DNA of 64,000 bases from assembly GCA_947561715.1 (NCBI GenBank), contig OX387203.1, positions 7,998,001 to 8,062,000 on the forward strand. The letters run 5' to 3'. Source of the stretch: Ascidia mentula (taxonomy: Eukaryota > Chordata > Ascidiacea > Phlebobranchia > Ascidiidae). Shown one piece after another: positions 11,057-23,313 of this stretch. The notes beneath the pieces are model-generated. The model was not told the origin of the DNA. It searched no databases and saw only the letters and a program-made list of their open reading frames with translations. Both the position numbers and the translations under genes were made by a program. The first letter of the stretch is position 1; each line of letters begins with the position of its first letter.

Positions 11057-14000
11057 GGATGAGGTTCGATTTTACAAGAAATTAAGGTGTGGAATACAAA
11101 GCAAGGCGTTGTACCGTAAGACACTCAGATTGTCATTAAAATATATCAACATGGTGAGGTTAACAGAGCTTGTACTAAAAACAGAGCTTGAACTTAGGTC
11201 AGTTTATTATACTAGCACGGTGTCAAGAAAGTCGTTCATTGGGCTGATTGACTGAACAAACCCTCCATAACAAAACAATATAAATGCACCTAAAAGGCCG
11301 TCATTTTGAAATCAAAGCGGTTCGCGGTTGAATCCAATCAAGTCAACAACGGGACATGTTTGGACTCCCGTTTTAAACAGGATTATTGTTACAGAAAACA
11401 GCGATCCCGCTGTAAACAAGACCGAACCGCGAAGGTACAATTTCAAGCGACGAGGGGTAACCGAACGCGACGGCCTTTTTTTCCGGTTGACACCGAGCGA
11501 GTCGTGTAAACAGGCCGCGGAAAAGGCCGGTTACTTTCGTGCGCTCTATTACGATTCCTCGAATTTTACAATAACAAATCCCTACAGGCTTTCTCGAATA
11601 ACTCGCCGACAGCACTTGGGGTCAAATGTTCCGGATTCAACTTCGTGTTCGGACAGATACATTTAGTATCCTAGCTGCTGTGGCTGAATTTGGCTGCTAT
11701 TAGTGATAATGCGAGTCAGTGTGATTAATGCTTTAATGGAGTGGAGATGGAATTTCAGTCAGGCCATGCTACCGTGTTACAAAAGTTACTACAGGTAAAG
11801 TGCTACAACTTCAAAGAATACAACGGCTATTTTCGTTCCTCTGATTAATTGCCAGTGAGTCAGAGGTGTTGAGTTTGCACTTAAGGCGCTATTTTATCTA
11901 AATTAGATAACATTTTTGTCGCAGTGTTGAAACCAAATAAGAGAAAGCGTTTCGATCTTTCTTATTGTAAAAAAGCTCTTGGTTTTTATTGACTGTAACG
12001 CCCAAACGTGTTTCTCGCCGAATGCGTATTGTCTAAAATCACCAACCAAGTCTTGACGGTGCTAACAGTACAGTTGGTTTGACGAGTTATCCACTACTGT
12101 GCATTTATCGCCACCGCTATTACTCGTTGTATTAATACTTTTGTCGAATACTTAGTCGAATGTTCCATTACCTGTAATCCGGAAACATGGAATGGTTTTA
12201 ATGCGAGAGGTGAAGAGCAGTCGGCGCAATTAACGCGTTACAATGAGATTTTTGCCGTAATAATGTGTTTGTTCCACCTGCGAGGTGTAATTGCTTGTTA
12301 TCGCCGCCCCCTGTGACGTAATTAGCGGCCTCCGCATCGCCAGCAAATCTATAGTGGTCGATATTGAGATTCAGACTCCTCGAAGGATATCTTTTGTGTT
12401 AGGAAATGTACTTTGAACGTCGCACTATACAGTAGCACAGTTTGTAAGTGTTGACCTGTTTCGAGATTCGCCCAAGCTTCGTGGCCGATAGGGCGAAACG
12501 TGATATAGATTACAAATCTTTTTTTCAGTTTGCGTTGGTGTTAAAGTATAAATTTCACGCAAGTTTCACCTTTAAAGTATGATTATACGTCTATAGCTTC
12601 AGAGAAGAGGACGATAATCAAATCAACTCATGTTTATTTTGCAAAAAAGGCATCTACGCGTAAGAACAATATACAAAGAAATGAAATGGAATGGGCACCG
12701 ATAAAACCATAAAGGTTATCAACTCGGGACGAAAGATGTAATATTTTTTTTTGTTGTTGTTAGCATTTTGTTTTTATCTACTGTTGGTAAAAGCTCATAT
12801 TTTCATGCGGTTGCAGTAACCGAAACCGCAACCTGGTATAACAGTTATCGTTCGCGCTCGCTTAGGTAATTGCCGAGGTGTTAAATTTCAAGTTTAAAGT
12901 AAAATTAGCCACCATCGTTGCCGTGTCGAATCGTTAAGCGCTGGTACTGAGGTTTGGTTCGCGGGTAATCCTTTGCAGAACATTGGTGATTAGAAACCTA
13001 TAGGCAGACGCCAGGGTGCTTTTCGAGTAAACGACGCCGTAGTGTGGGAATGCGGCAAGGCTCGGACATGTTAAAACACGTTTTGGTTTGCTGTCGTTGT
13101 GTTCAACTGGAAATTATCGGCCTTTTTGAAGTGCTGGCGTAAACAGGTTTCACGGTGGCTGGTTAAAGTTACACTTCGTCCTTTGATTGTGTGAACTAAA
13201 AACGTACACAAAATACTGCATTGTTTAAAGCTCATTTCTAAGGTCATTGTTTATGCATAAATGACTAAACTATTTGCGAAAATGCGGCACCGTGTACACG
13301 AATTGATTATAAAAGTAAAGTCTGGTGTCAAACATTTTTGCTATTTAGGCAATGTCAAGAATATATGTATTTTCTTATGAATGGTACCATAGCCACTCGA
13401 GCATAAAAAACGGCCCAACTTCCAATTGTTCCCATCGGTACTGAGATAACGGGTCGTAAGTAGAACCCAGCCAAACATCGATTAGTTTTCGCTTTACGTT
13501 GATTGTGGAGTGTTTAAACTCCCGACTAGAGGCCAAACGTAATACTAGACACCTCGCTAGAATCCGCATCGATTTTTCCGTGACGTAGTTTGTACGTGGT
13601 GTGTATAATCGATTATGAAGCAGGCCATAAATACTACATATTTTCTTGCCGGAAGTGAGTTCGTGTTTTCTAGTACTATCTTGTGTTGAACGTAAGTGTG
13701 AGTTTCAGGTTTAGGGGAGCATAGTATCGAAGATAAATACTTTTACATGGGAGCATATTCACACCAACGCCAGGATCTTCGTTTCATCCAAACTCCAATA
13801 CAAGTTCGTTATCATGTTTGGCCTTTAACAGCATTATTTCCTTAATTCTTACCCAAGTTTTCCCCTCAGTATTAAACATGATGGTTTTTCTGAGAAAAGG
13901 TTTCGGCATTTTGTGGATAGTTTGTAAAACGGCAAAAACAGTCATAAAGAATGAAATAGATGCATGTTTATATGTCAATTAAAGTGTCTTTATCATAATT

Positions 14001-15219
14001 TCTGAACCTTTCCACCTAATTTTGTGCACAATGTCGTCAACCCTTCTCAATGGGATCAACTCTCGAACAAGCCTTATTTTGGCATATCTGTATCCTGGAG
14101 ATAAACATACGTATTTGAAGGAAACAGATATAGGCGGTTAAACCTCTGGGAAACGCACCGCTGTCGCCTTTCCTTGGAGAGCCCTCAACGCAGCAACACT
14201 CAATTACACTCGCCAACCCCTTTGTTTGACTCTGTCCGCGCTGTTTTCGTGACCCTCATACAATACTCGTGTCAGGATTTGAACTGTTTTGTGTACTGAA
14301 ATCGCGCGCAAGGCAAGACGGATGTTGTTTAGGGCCGAGTCGGGTCAGCGACTGCGCGCTGTGTAGTATTTAGTGAAGTTTCAATTTTGTCGTAAGACAT
14401 ATACATGGTAAGACATGTTTGATGAGATTTTGACAGAAGTGAATGCGTGTTTCATATTAGTGACAAAAAGCATGCTTTAAACATTTGTCATAAAAAAAAC
14501 GGAGGTTTAGATAATGACTAAGTTTGTCTTTTGCGCAGCACTGTGTTACGTGGCACAGGTGTTGACGTGGGGCTGCTTCTAAAGCGAACGTTTTCACGAA
14601 ATATCTAGAATTTGTATTTGAATGCCTTTAATCGTCGCTTGGTTACTGTGTTGATTTTATAGTGTTTAGTATGAAGGAAAGGAAAAAAACGTTATCGTCT
14701 TCAATTAAATATGTGACAATTCTTCAAACACTTGTATTATGTTGATACAATTTTAGTGGATGTATTAAAGTTACGTAGGTATTGGCAATTGCCTTGCCAA
14801 GCAATTACATCATTGTACTTTCACACACGGCTAGAATCACACATTGTTGGGATTCCTAGGCTACAACTGGACATCAGCTTAACTATTTGCGTAGCAATTC
14901 CCACTGCATACCTAAGCCGCCCCTTTAAAAAAGTTTCCCCGAGGCTTACAACCTATATCGTGTGTATCCCAACGCGAACCGAACACCACGGAACGCCGTC
15001 GCGAAGCGTCAGTACGCTACAGAGGGCGGAATCGAACATGGCGTTCGCTCCAACGACTGACCCTCCTGACCCCTGGGCTTAGACGAACTGACCTCTGTGA
15101 TTTGTATTGCCGCCGCCAATTGAAAGCGTAGTCATCTTTTCATAACTTAATCCGCATTGATACCGCGCTCGTCGATCGTCGCGAGTAATGTTAACATCGT
15201 ATCGATCGTGCCTGGTTGT
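11057..15219. other. Intergenic, CpG-containing, no gene recognised
   Basis: No exon can be supported. 11300-11660 is richer in CG than its surroundings and open in more than one frame, as a promoter-like island would be. 14930-15215 is also CpG-rich and lies just upstream of the candidate first exon of the membrane protein, so it is a plausible promoter. The rest is AT-rich without recognisable structure. Confidence 0.4.
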
Positions 15220-18200
15220 ATGGTCGACAACTTGGGTAAGATTTTATTTTGCAAATGTCAGAGGAGCGGTTTGGGCGTTGGGCTGTATTTGCAATGTTAT
15301 CTTTGATCCATAGATTTTGCTATGAAATGTAAGTTATATTGCTATGGTAAAAAGTTTTTCTTTTATCATTTTCATCGCATTTCAGTTTTCAATGACACTG
15401 CAAATGTCCACTGAAACAAATTTCCAGTCAGTGTCTAGTAATGTAAGGTACGGGGAGTTCATCTTACACCAAAGGGTATGCTTAAGTAAATAATCAGGTT
15501 GGTTTTTGTATGCTGAATATCTGGACTATAATCATTTCTCGGTGAGTGTCGAGCTGCCCTCATGCTATTATTGATTTTTGTTTCACATTTTTTGTTGAAT
15601 TAAACCATCAAAAACCTACATTAAGAATAAATGTTTGAACTTAACACTGTATTTATGTGTGTTGTATATGACCCCATGGTGATGAAAACGCGGTACCGGT
15701 TTGTGACGATTTTGCATTCCACGGCGTCCACATGGCCCGTCTAACTATTGTCACAAAATTATTGGTTTATCGATGCGGTATTGGCGTATTGGTTATTGGT
15801 TTAGAGCGCTTGCTCTTCCAGCGAGCTATAATTGTAAATTAAAATGGCTTTTCCTTGTTTGGCCTACAATGCAATTAGAATAACATCGCAGCTTCTGTTT
15901 AAATTGTATACCCAAGATGGCAAGGGAAGTGTTTTATGATGATGATAAAATGGTTTGAGCGATGCCAGCGTATTGCTGCACTGCGAGCGTCGCAACTTAA
16001 TATGAAATATTCATGCACTCTGACGAAAATATGACACCATCTGTATATGCGCTGGTATGCAGGTGCAAGTGCTTACGTTGGTTAACGGCACAGCACAGTG
16101 AGGTCGTGCAAAAACGGTTTTGTCATAACCCGTGGGCAGAAGTGGTACGAAGTCGTATTTTAGATCTAAAGGAAACAGTACAGGATACGGTGGATTTAAG
16201 AGAACTTGCAGTTTAAGACGATCGCAAGCAATTAAGAGATTTTCATTTTGTTATGAAGTAACTCCGGTATATGCATGTACTGTCAGATAGACGTAGTCCA
16301 TACAACTGTGTATATGCATCTAGCAGAATTAATGAATTGCTGAATTATTGTAACACAAAAGTACGACAAAAAATTGCTTTAGCTATTTCGAATTGTTGGA
16401 AATGTATGTGATTGCTTGGAAATCACAGTTAAAAGGGCATGTACAGTTTAGCCCGTGTTCATTGGCAACATCGACTACACAATTAATTCACATTTTAAAT
16501 CGCACTGTTAACTGTAGAATGAGATTTATCGACAGAAAGCAACGCTATACTCCCAACCACATGGAATTACATGTTATCATACATGCGGTGGCCACCACTG
16601 GTGGCAATCGTGTCGGTATTGTAAACATATCGGTTATTACATTCGATAAAACGAGTACGTTGGAGAAAGCATGTTTTCCCAACGGAGAGAGTGGTTCATC
16701 ACCTCCTTGTGCAACAGCAAACGGAGTGACACGATATTTAAATAGTCGATTGCTTTATTTGGAAGCGTTGCATCGTGGAATGTTTACTGCTGAGGGGGTA
16801 ATTTTAATTTGTACACGTTTTAGTTTTGGGAAGCACAAAGTCGTATGTTCTTTGATGAAAGTTATGGAAGACGTGGCGTGAGAAGCATTGACAAAAAAGG
16901 CCCATACTAACAGAACGAAATTATACACGCAAGAAAGGTACTTGCTGCTACATATAGATATTTCGATTTTTGATCACGCAGAACATTAGCAATGTTATTT
17001 TTTGTTCTTGGAAACGTGTGACCATGTTATGTTGATAACTTACAGTTAGATGCTTGAAGTGAACATGCATCATTGATTCATCTACAGCTGGTGAAAAATG
17101 CCAGTAATAAGATCAATGACAGTATTGATTAAAGTTGGCGTTAGGGAATGATAAAATATGCCCTTAAATGCGAAACCTTTTTCCTTATAAAAACGTCAAC
17201 ACTTTAGCTCGCCGGGAGCCAAATGCTAAACAAAACCGATTTCCATTTGCCGACTGATTTTATCAAGCGTCAAGGCCGTCTTATTATCAGCAATGTCAAA
17301 GCAAGCGCCTTTGTCCGTTAAATGGACAAGACCTCGACATCGTTAGCTTTTGTATTGTTGTGGATGTTATGGCGAGACTGCGGTTACCATTATAATACAG
17401 CGGGCATGTTTAACGTCAAGTTCCTGTACTTGTGCGTTGCGGGGTTTCCGCCTGTGCCTGAGCGGCGCGATAGTCTTTACAGTATTTTGTATGCGCGGCA
17501 TTTACAGTAAAGCAGTTTCCTTACGTAATGCATATGCAGGTGACAAAGTGCTCAAATGACAAATAGTTTTCGGCCGCAGTGTTTTGATGGTACACATACT
17601 TGAAGATACTGATTTGTGTAATCTGCAAGTTTAACTAAGCCCATTCACGGCAACTAACTAATGCAACATTACGCTATATGTAGAAGGTTAGCACAGGTTC
17701 CTGGCAGGAAACAGACAAGACGCCAACAATCAACGAGTTTAAACCGTTTAAGATTGGTGTGGTAATATATTCTGCATCAAAGTAAGGTATACACAGTATG
17801 TATGAATGACGCAGTGTGTATTCGGCAAATATCCGTGTCTTGATAACCGTATGTCAGCAGCAGGCAACCCTACAGCTTCCGACCACAATGACAAATCCCT
17901 TTACAGAAAATCCTAATTTATGACCGTATATCCAAACTCTGTTGCCGCAATGCCTTTGTTAACCAAGGTGCCGGTTGGGATCGTTTAATAGGGCTAACAT
18001 TTTTACGTTATCCTCAGGCTACGAGTAGGACCGGAGCTCTCTGTTGATACAAGATAGCACACGCCTATGCGTCCACTATCAGCGCGATAGGGAAGTCAAT
18101 ATTGCTTCAGCGGCACAGAAATACCCCGTCGATCTGTTTTCGGGTTTATGGTCTTGCACGTTGGCGGGAAATTGAAGACGTTAATCTTCAACTAAGGGAA

Positions 18201-21200
18201 GGATTTCTTTTCTAGCAAACTTCACTATGCATACATGGCCTTGGAATGACTATAGTGTTGTTACGAATCTTTGTGCAGATTGTTAATGCAGGTGAAACAG
18301 AACCATTTTGTTCTATTGTCTGACAGGACAATTGGTTGTCGCTTAAAATAATATATGACGAGAAGGAGTTCGCTAAACACGTTAAAATGATTACGAATTT
18401 TACAGTGAATAGTATATGAGCGCTATATAAGTCAAAGTATCACAGAACATGGATAATTGTGTTTTAGCAAACCTATGTGATAGAAACACTGTATACTGGC
18501 GCTTTATGTTTGTATTACGGTTCGTATAACTATGCAAATCAGTTTAATTAGTAGAATTATGCCAGCCTCTTGTATGATTTATTCAGTTAGCTAAAAAAAA
18601 CAAGTGTTCGGACAATATTAGGAAAATAGTCACCTGTACATACGTACATTTTGCCCAACAGACATGGTCAGTAACTACAACAGAACAAAAATTCAACAGT
18701 TACCTCGCGGTTTCGGCGCAATAAATTGCAACGAATCGCTTTAATGCCTACACAATTTCGGTAAAAACACATTTTGCGACAAGTGGGTCGATATCGTAGC
18801 GCAATTAAACCCACCAGCAAGGGCACGACGCCTAACAATTGGTAACAAGCTGGATACGATGCTAGGTTTTAGCGAGGACATGTCAACGCGGGTCGCTAAT
18901 TGTTCGTCTAATTGGGCGACGCGATGGTGAAGGCTATTAATGGAATATAAAGCGACCAGTGGCGGGGGGTGTTTGTTTTAAGGTGCCCGCTGACGAGGTA
19001 GACACGCGCGTGGGCACGTGTTCGCCATTGGAGAATGGCGACAAGTGCTTTTTGTGCGTTATACGGGCAAGAGACGGAAAGGCCAACAGATGTCGAGGGC
19101 GGATTTAAGATTGAGAGCGACTGAGACTGCTTATTAGGTATATTGGACGACGCAACGACATTGTCCGAGTAAGCTTTTGTATGTGGTCAAGAAACAGAGA
19201 TGCAATTGTGAGTTTTTATGTGGCAAGAGCAGGTTTAAATTTGTAAGTTTTATTAGTTACTCATTAAGGTTACGTATTTTGCTTCTTTCAATGCATAACA
19301 GTATTAACTGCCAGGAAGAATATAGTGTAAAGTTTCATTATAGAACATCAGATCCTTGTTTCTTTTCGCGAAGCTGTGGAAAACATGTGTTTTGGCACAG
19401 TTTGAATAAAATTGGGTGTATTCATTGGCATTTGAATCGACAACATTATATGGTTTCATCTGTGCGTTAGCCGTAATGTGTACAAGATTTTCGTGCAAAC
19501 GAAAAAGGATTTAATGTGATTTGATTATTCAGGTTGCATCCATGTATGTGTAAAGTTATTTAAAAACTGATATGAATTGTGCACTCTGCTGTTGAGAAAA
19601 TGAAGAATTGAATCGACCATAGAAAAATTATGAGTACCTCGGGCGTGGGTTCGACTTTCGCCGCTACAGCACCAACAACATCAGGTATAGTAACCAATAC
19701 CAATATATCGATTTGATCGTAAAATACCCATGTGCACAACTTTGAACAACATCCAAAATATTGAAGTGTATGATTTGTTTAATGAAACGGGAACTACCTC
19801 CACTGAAAAATGGCAGACATTTTTGATAAGCTGATAACAGATAATAAAATGCCAAGTCGCATCTAGTTAAAAGAAATACAAGTTAAGCCCGTGCAAGTAA
19901 ACTCGGCCTATCTCACGAGTCTTCGTCTAGACACCTGATAGAAAATCGACCAAGGAAACAGATGCTTTCACCAAACCGAACTACTAAATAATTTATATTG
20001 TGCCGGCTGAATATTCACACGTTGTGTATTGGAATGATCTCAAAGGATATTTTACAATCCGCGTGCGGATTAAAAAATAACCTGTACGGATATATGCTGC
20101 ACTTAGGCTGCATGCAAAAGCAATACCAGGGGCTTTAAACTTTAACTTGCTCAAACTGTTTAATATCACATGCAAGATAACGTGTACGAATATATGCTCT
20201 ACATTTGTCAAAAGTAATGCAAGGCTTTTGAAATATAAACCATGCACATTCACAAAAACTGTGCTTGTTTAAAAACTCTTATATATCCCCGTTAACTGCA
20301 ATATATATTACCGTACCCAGTCTTATGCTGCTGGACTGACCCAATACACAGTCCATTCTTCCATGATTCATAACCGAAAATTATTTGCAATTTTGTAGGA
20401 ACAGAAAGCGGAGGCGACAACACCGTTGTCATAGTCACACTTGTGGTTATATTCGTCGTTCTAGTAATTGCTGCAATCGGGCTTCGAATTTGGTAAGTAC
20501 GTATGTAATACGTGTGCGCTCCAACTGTATTCACTGGCAAGTTTTACTCCGAAACAGAACTGTATATGAACACGGGAAGCAGTATGTGTTCCTTTCTTCT
20601 GTTGAAGACACAGAGCAAGAATTGAAACGCGTAACCTTAAGCCGTTTTAATTGTTGGTGATGTAATACACCACACAACCGATTAATTTAACCGATTAAAC
20701 GCCATGTGCGTGAGATAAAGGAATACTAGGAGAGAATTACAAAAAGAATGTTTCTGTGGATTTTAAAAACGAGAAACTGTTATTTGTGTGTGTGAGGGGG
20801 TAAGAAATAACCAAAAAGATCAGCGGCACCGACGTAGTTGGCGCGAGGTCGTGAACACAGTGATACGACCTTATATCGTCCACAGGAATCGCTGGAAAAA
20901 AGCGCAATTGGAATCGGGCGGGGCCAATAACAACGATTTGCATTACTTACACTGCTGGTACTGAGTTTCGGTGCCAGCCACAGCGCTTTCGCTAAAACAG
21001 GTTTACGCATGTTCCGCCATGGCGAGTACACTCCGTGTCAGTTCAATTTTCGTGTGTGATTTCACTTGTGTCGATGTTTCGAAAAGAAATCACATGTGTG
21101 TTCAAGTGTGTGCTGTGCGTTCTCATGAGTGATCACAGCATAAGCCCTTGAAGACTTCTCGAAGGCTTGCTTTATTGTGATCTGCCTTGATTATCTGCAC

Positions 21201-23313
21201 TGAGATTTTTTACTATAATGTGAGCATCTCATTTCTTCAACACATCACCAGCATTTCGTAACAGCTTCTTGTCATATTTATAATTATCACGTGGCAAAAG
21301 CCGTGGATCCACAACATACTAATGTTTTTTTTTGCAATGTTTAGGTGGTACCGACGTAAACACGGCCACTACCCGAGTCTATGCTGCAAGCGTTCCCAAC
21401 AGAAACCTGCCAACTTGCGGCCGTTTGGAGACAAGACAGTGGCCGCTAGATGGCACATTAACAACAACAATGACCCGAACATGTCCCGCCAAACCATTGC
21501 TTCGCACCACGCCGACTACAGACTGCCAACGCCTGTCTCCGACAAGAAAGTTGTTACTGTAACGGAGACAGTCACAAAAGACAAGTCGCCCACTCACAAA
21601 ACGTCGCAGGTCATCGCGACTGAAAACGTTCGCGATTCGCCCGGCAGAAAGTCGATTGAAATCACTACAAGAGGCAAGGGTCGACGAAGCTCGCGCGAAT
21701 CTAGACGTAAGAGCAAGGACTCACAGAAACTGCCAAGCGATATTGGTTTGTACCAGGATCGCACCCTTCCAGCCACGCTGATGATGACAAATGAATCGAA
21801 GATACAAATGTTTGCCAAAGAAAACACCAACCTTAAACGTTCCAACTCGGCCACATTACGCAAACCTTTAAATACAACTTTACAGTCTGTGGAACAACGA
21901 CGGCCGTATTCCGTTAACATCGAGGTGTACAATGACTTTTCCGGCGACCAGGCCTTAGACAAGTACCCAGAGGAACGAAGCACGCGCCATCTATCTGCCA
22001 TATCATCACAGCTCAGTAGCAAACCTAGCAATACTTCGGATTACGTGTCTGACGTCGAAGGATGTGAAGGAAAAGGGTGGAGGAAAAGAAAAAATGCTTC
22101 GCGCTTAAGAATGGCCGATCGTCGTAAGAGAGTCTCGGACTGTGATTCTGCCTTCCACGAGTGCTCTGTTATCGAAAACGAGGACATTGTGGAGATGTAC
22201 GAGAGTGAGATAGGTGAGGCCATGGAAGCCCTTCGTCAAGATATGAGGAGCAGCGGAGCCCTGCGCTTGCCTAAACTACCCTTTGATGAGCGTACCGAGT
22301 CCCAGCAGAACACAATGCGGTCTGAGGTCTTAGCGTCGGTGCTCCACCAACAGGAAAGCGACGACTCTACATTCGAGAACCAACAAAGTAGCGATACGGA
22401 GAGTATGGCCGATTCTTGCACGACGCGCAGAAGCTCAAAAAGTAAACGGTTTATGCGTCAATACGACAGCGATGGTGGAGCAAGGTTGAGCTCAAGAAGA
22501 ATCAAGGCGAAGAGCAAAAGGCGACACAAGGGACACCGTGCGTCCAGCGACGGGTATGCGTCCGAACCAGGTTTTGTTACGTCACGAGCACCTTCTAAAC
22601 GACGAACGAGGCGCCTGAATTTGGATACTTATCCTGATAGTGAGCAAGACAAACCTCGAGAAACTGTAGGGGATTGTAGTTCGGACGATAAAGGCGAGGT
22701 TTTTTTTTCGTCGGTGGAGCCCAAGCCAAAGGTTAAGAAACCGCAAAACGCAGCTAGAAAAAAGAACATCAAATACAAGACAACGTCCCTGACATCCCCA
22801 ACTGGAAGCGGAACTGTGATAGAAATGCCTATCTACTCGCAAGCCACGTGGGCAGGGCCTGGGACCACAATCAGCACGAAAAAGACGCCTACGAGGCGAG
22901 TGGCGGCAAAACCGCGTCACAGAAGCGAGGGCGCTGTTCTGAATGACCCAAATCGTCCACAATCCGCAAGAACGCACTCGAAACACAAGCGCGCAGGACG
23001 GAAGTTAAGTATAGGAGGCGGAGGGCGCTATATCTGTGAATACGGAACCCTACCGGTCGATCTGAGTAAGCTTCCCCCGGATTTAATCGCAAAACTCGGC
23101 GGCCGACCAGACCGTTTGCTCGAGCCTTTGGATCGACTGAATTTCGAAAAGCTTTGTCGCCCTCTACCGACAGTAGGAGAGGTGGAGGCAAAACTTAGCG
23201 CCCGAAGGTTGGTGGCGGAAAAACTCTGTCTGCCACCCGGTCACCGTGACAGAGAAATATTGTCACAAACGTATGAGCTTGAGTCGACAGGTCTTGTCAT
23301 GACAGACCTTTAA
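15220..23313 (+). CDS. Single-pass membrane protein with long basic/acidic cytoplasmic tail, family not recognised
   Basis: Exon 20399-20492 encodes TESGGDNT and then a strong membrane span (VVIVTLVVIFVVLVIAAIGL), with W and R residues following. It splices in phase to 21345-23313, a 656-codon cytoplasmic exon. The tail is Ser/Arg/Lys-rich, has an acidic helical patch (NEDIVEMYESEIGEAMEAL) and ends in TDL, a class I PDZ-binding motif. A candidate first exon at 15220-15235 (ATG GTC GAC AAC TTG G, then GTAAG) joins in frame, giving a 692-residue protein with a very short N-terminal ectodomain and no signal peptide. That first exon is an inference; an undetected upstream exon with a larger ectodomain is the alternative. 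The last two exons are firm. AATAAA at 23548-23553 is the likely poly(A) signal. I do not recognise the family; a PDZ scaffold partner is suggested only by the C-terminus. Confidence 0.7.
15236..20398. other. Presumed large first intron (5.2 kb), or intergenic
   Basis: No exon is secure. It holds an unassigned 162-codon plus-strand frame at 16393-16881 and a TATA-like ATATAAA near 18943-18949 followed by a CpG-rich stretch to about 19120. That stretch could be an alternative promoter or an enhancer. Nothing else is recognisable. Confidence 0.35.

Noticed and set aside
11328-11666. 112-codon plus-strand frame.
   Set aside because: Region is CpG-rich and open in several frames and both strands; composition alone explains it.
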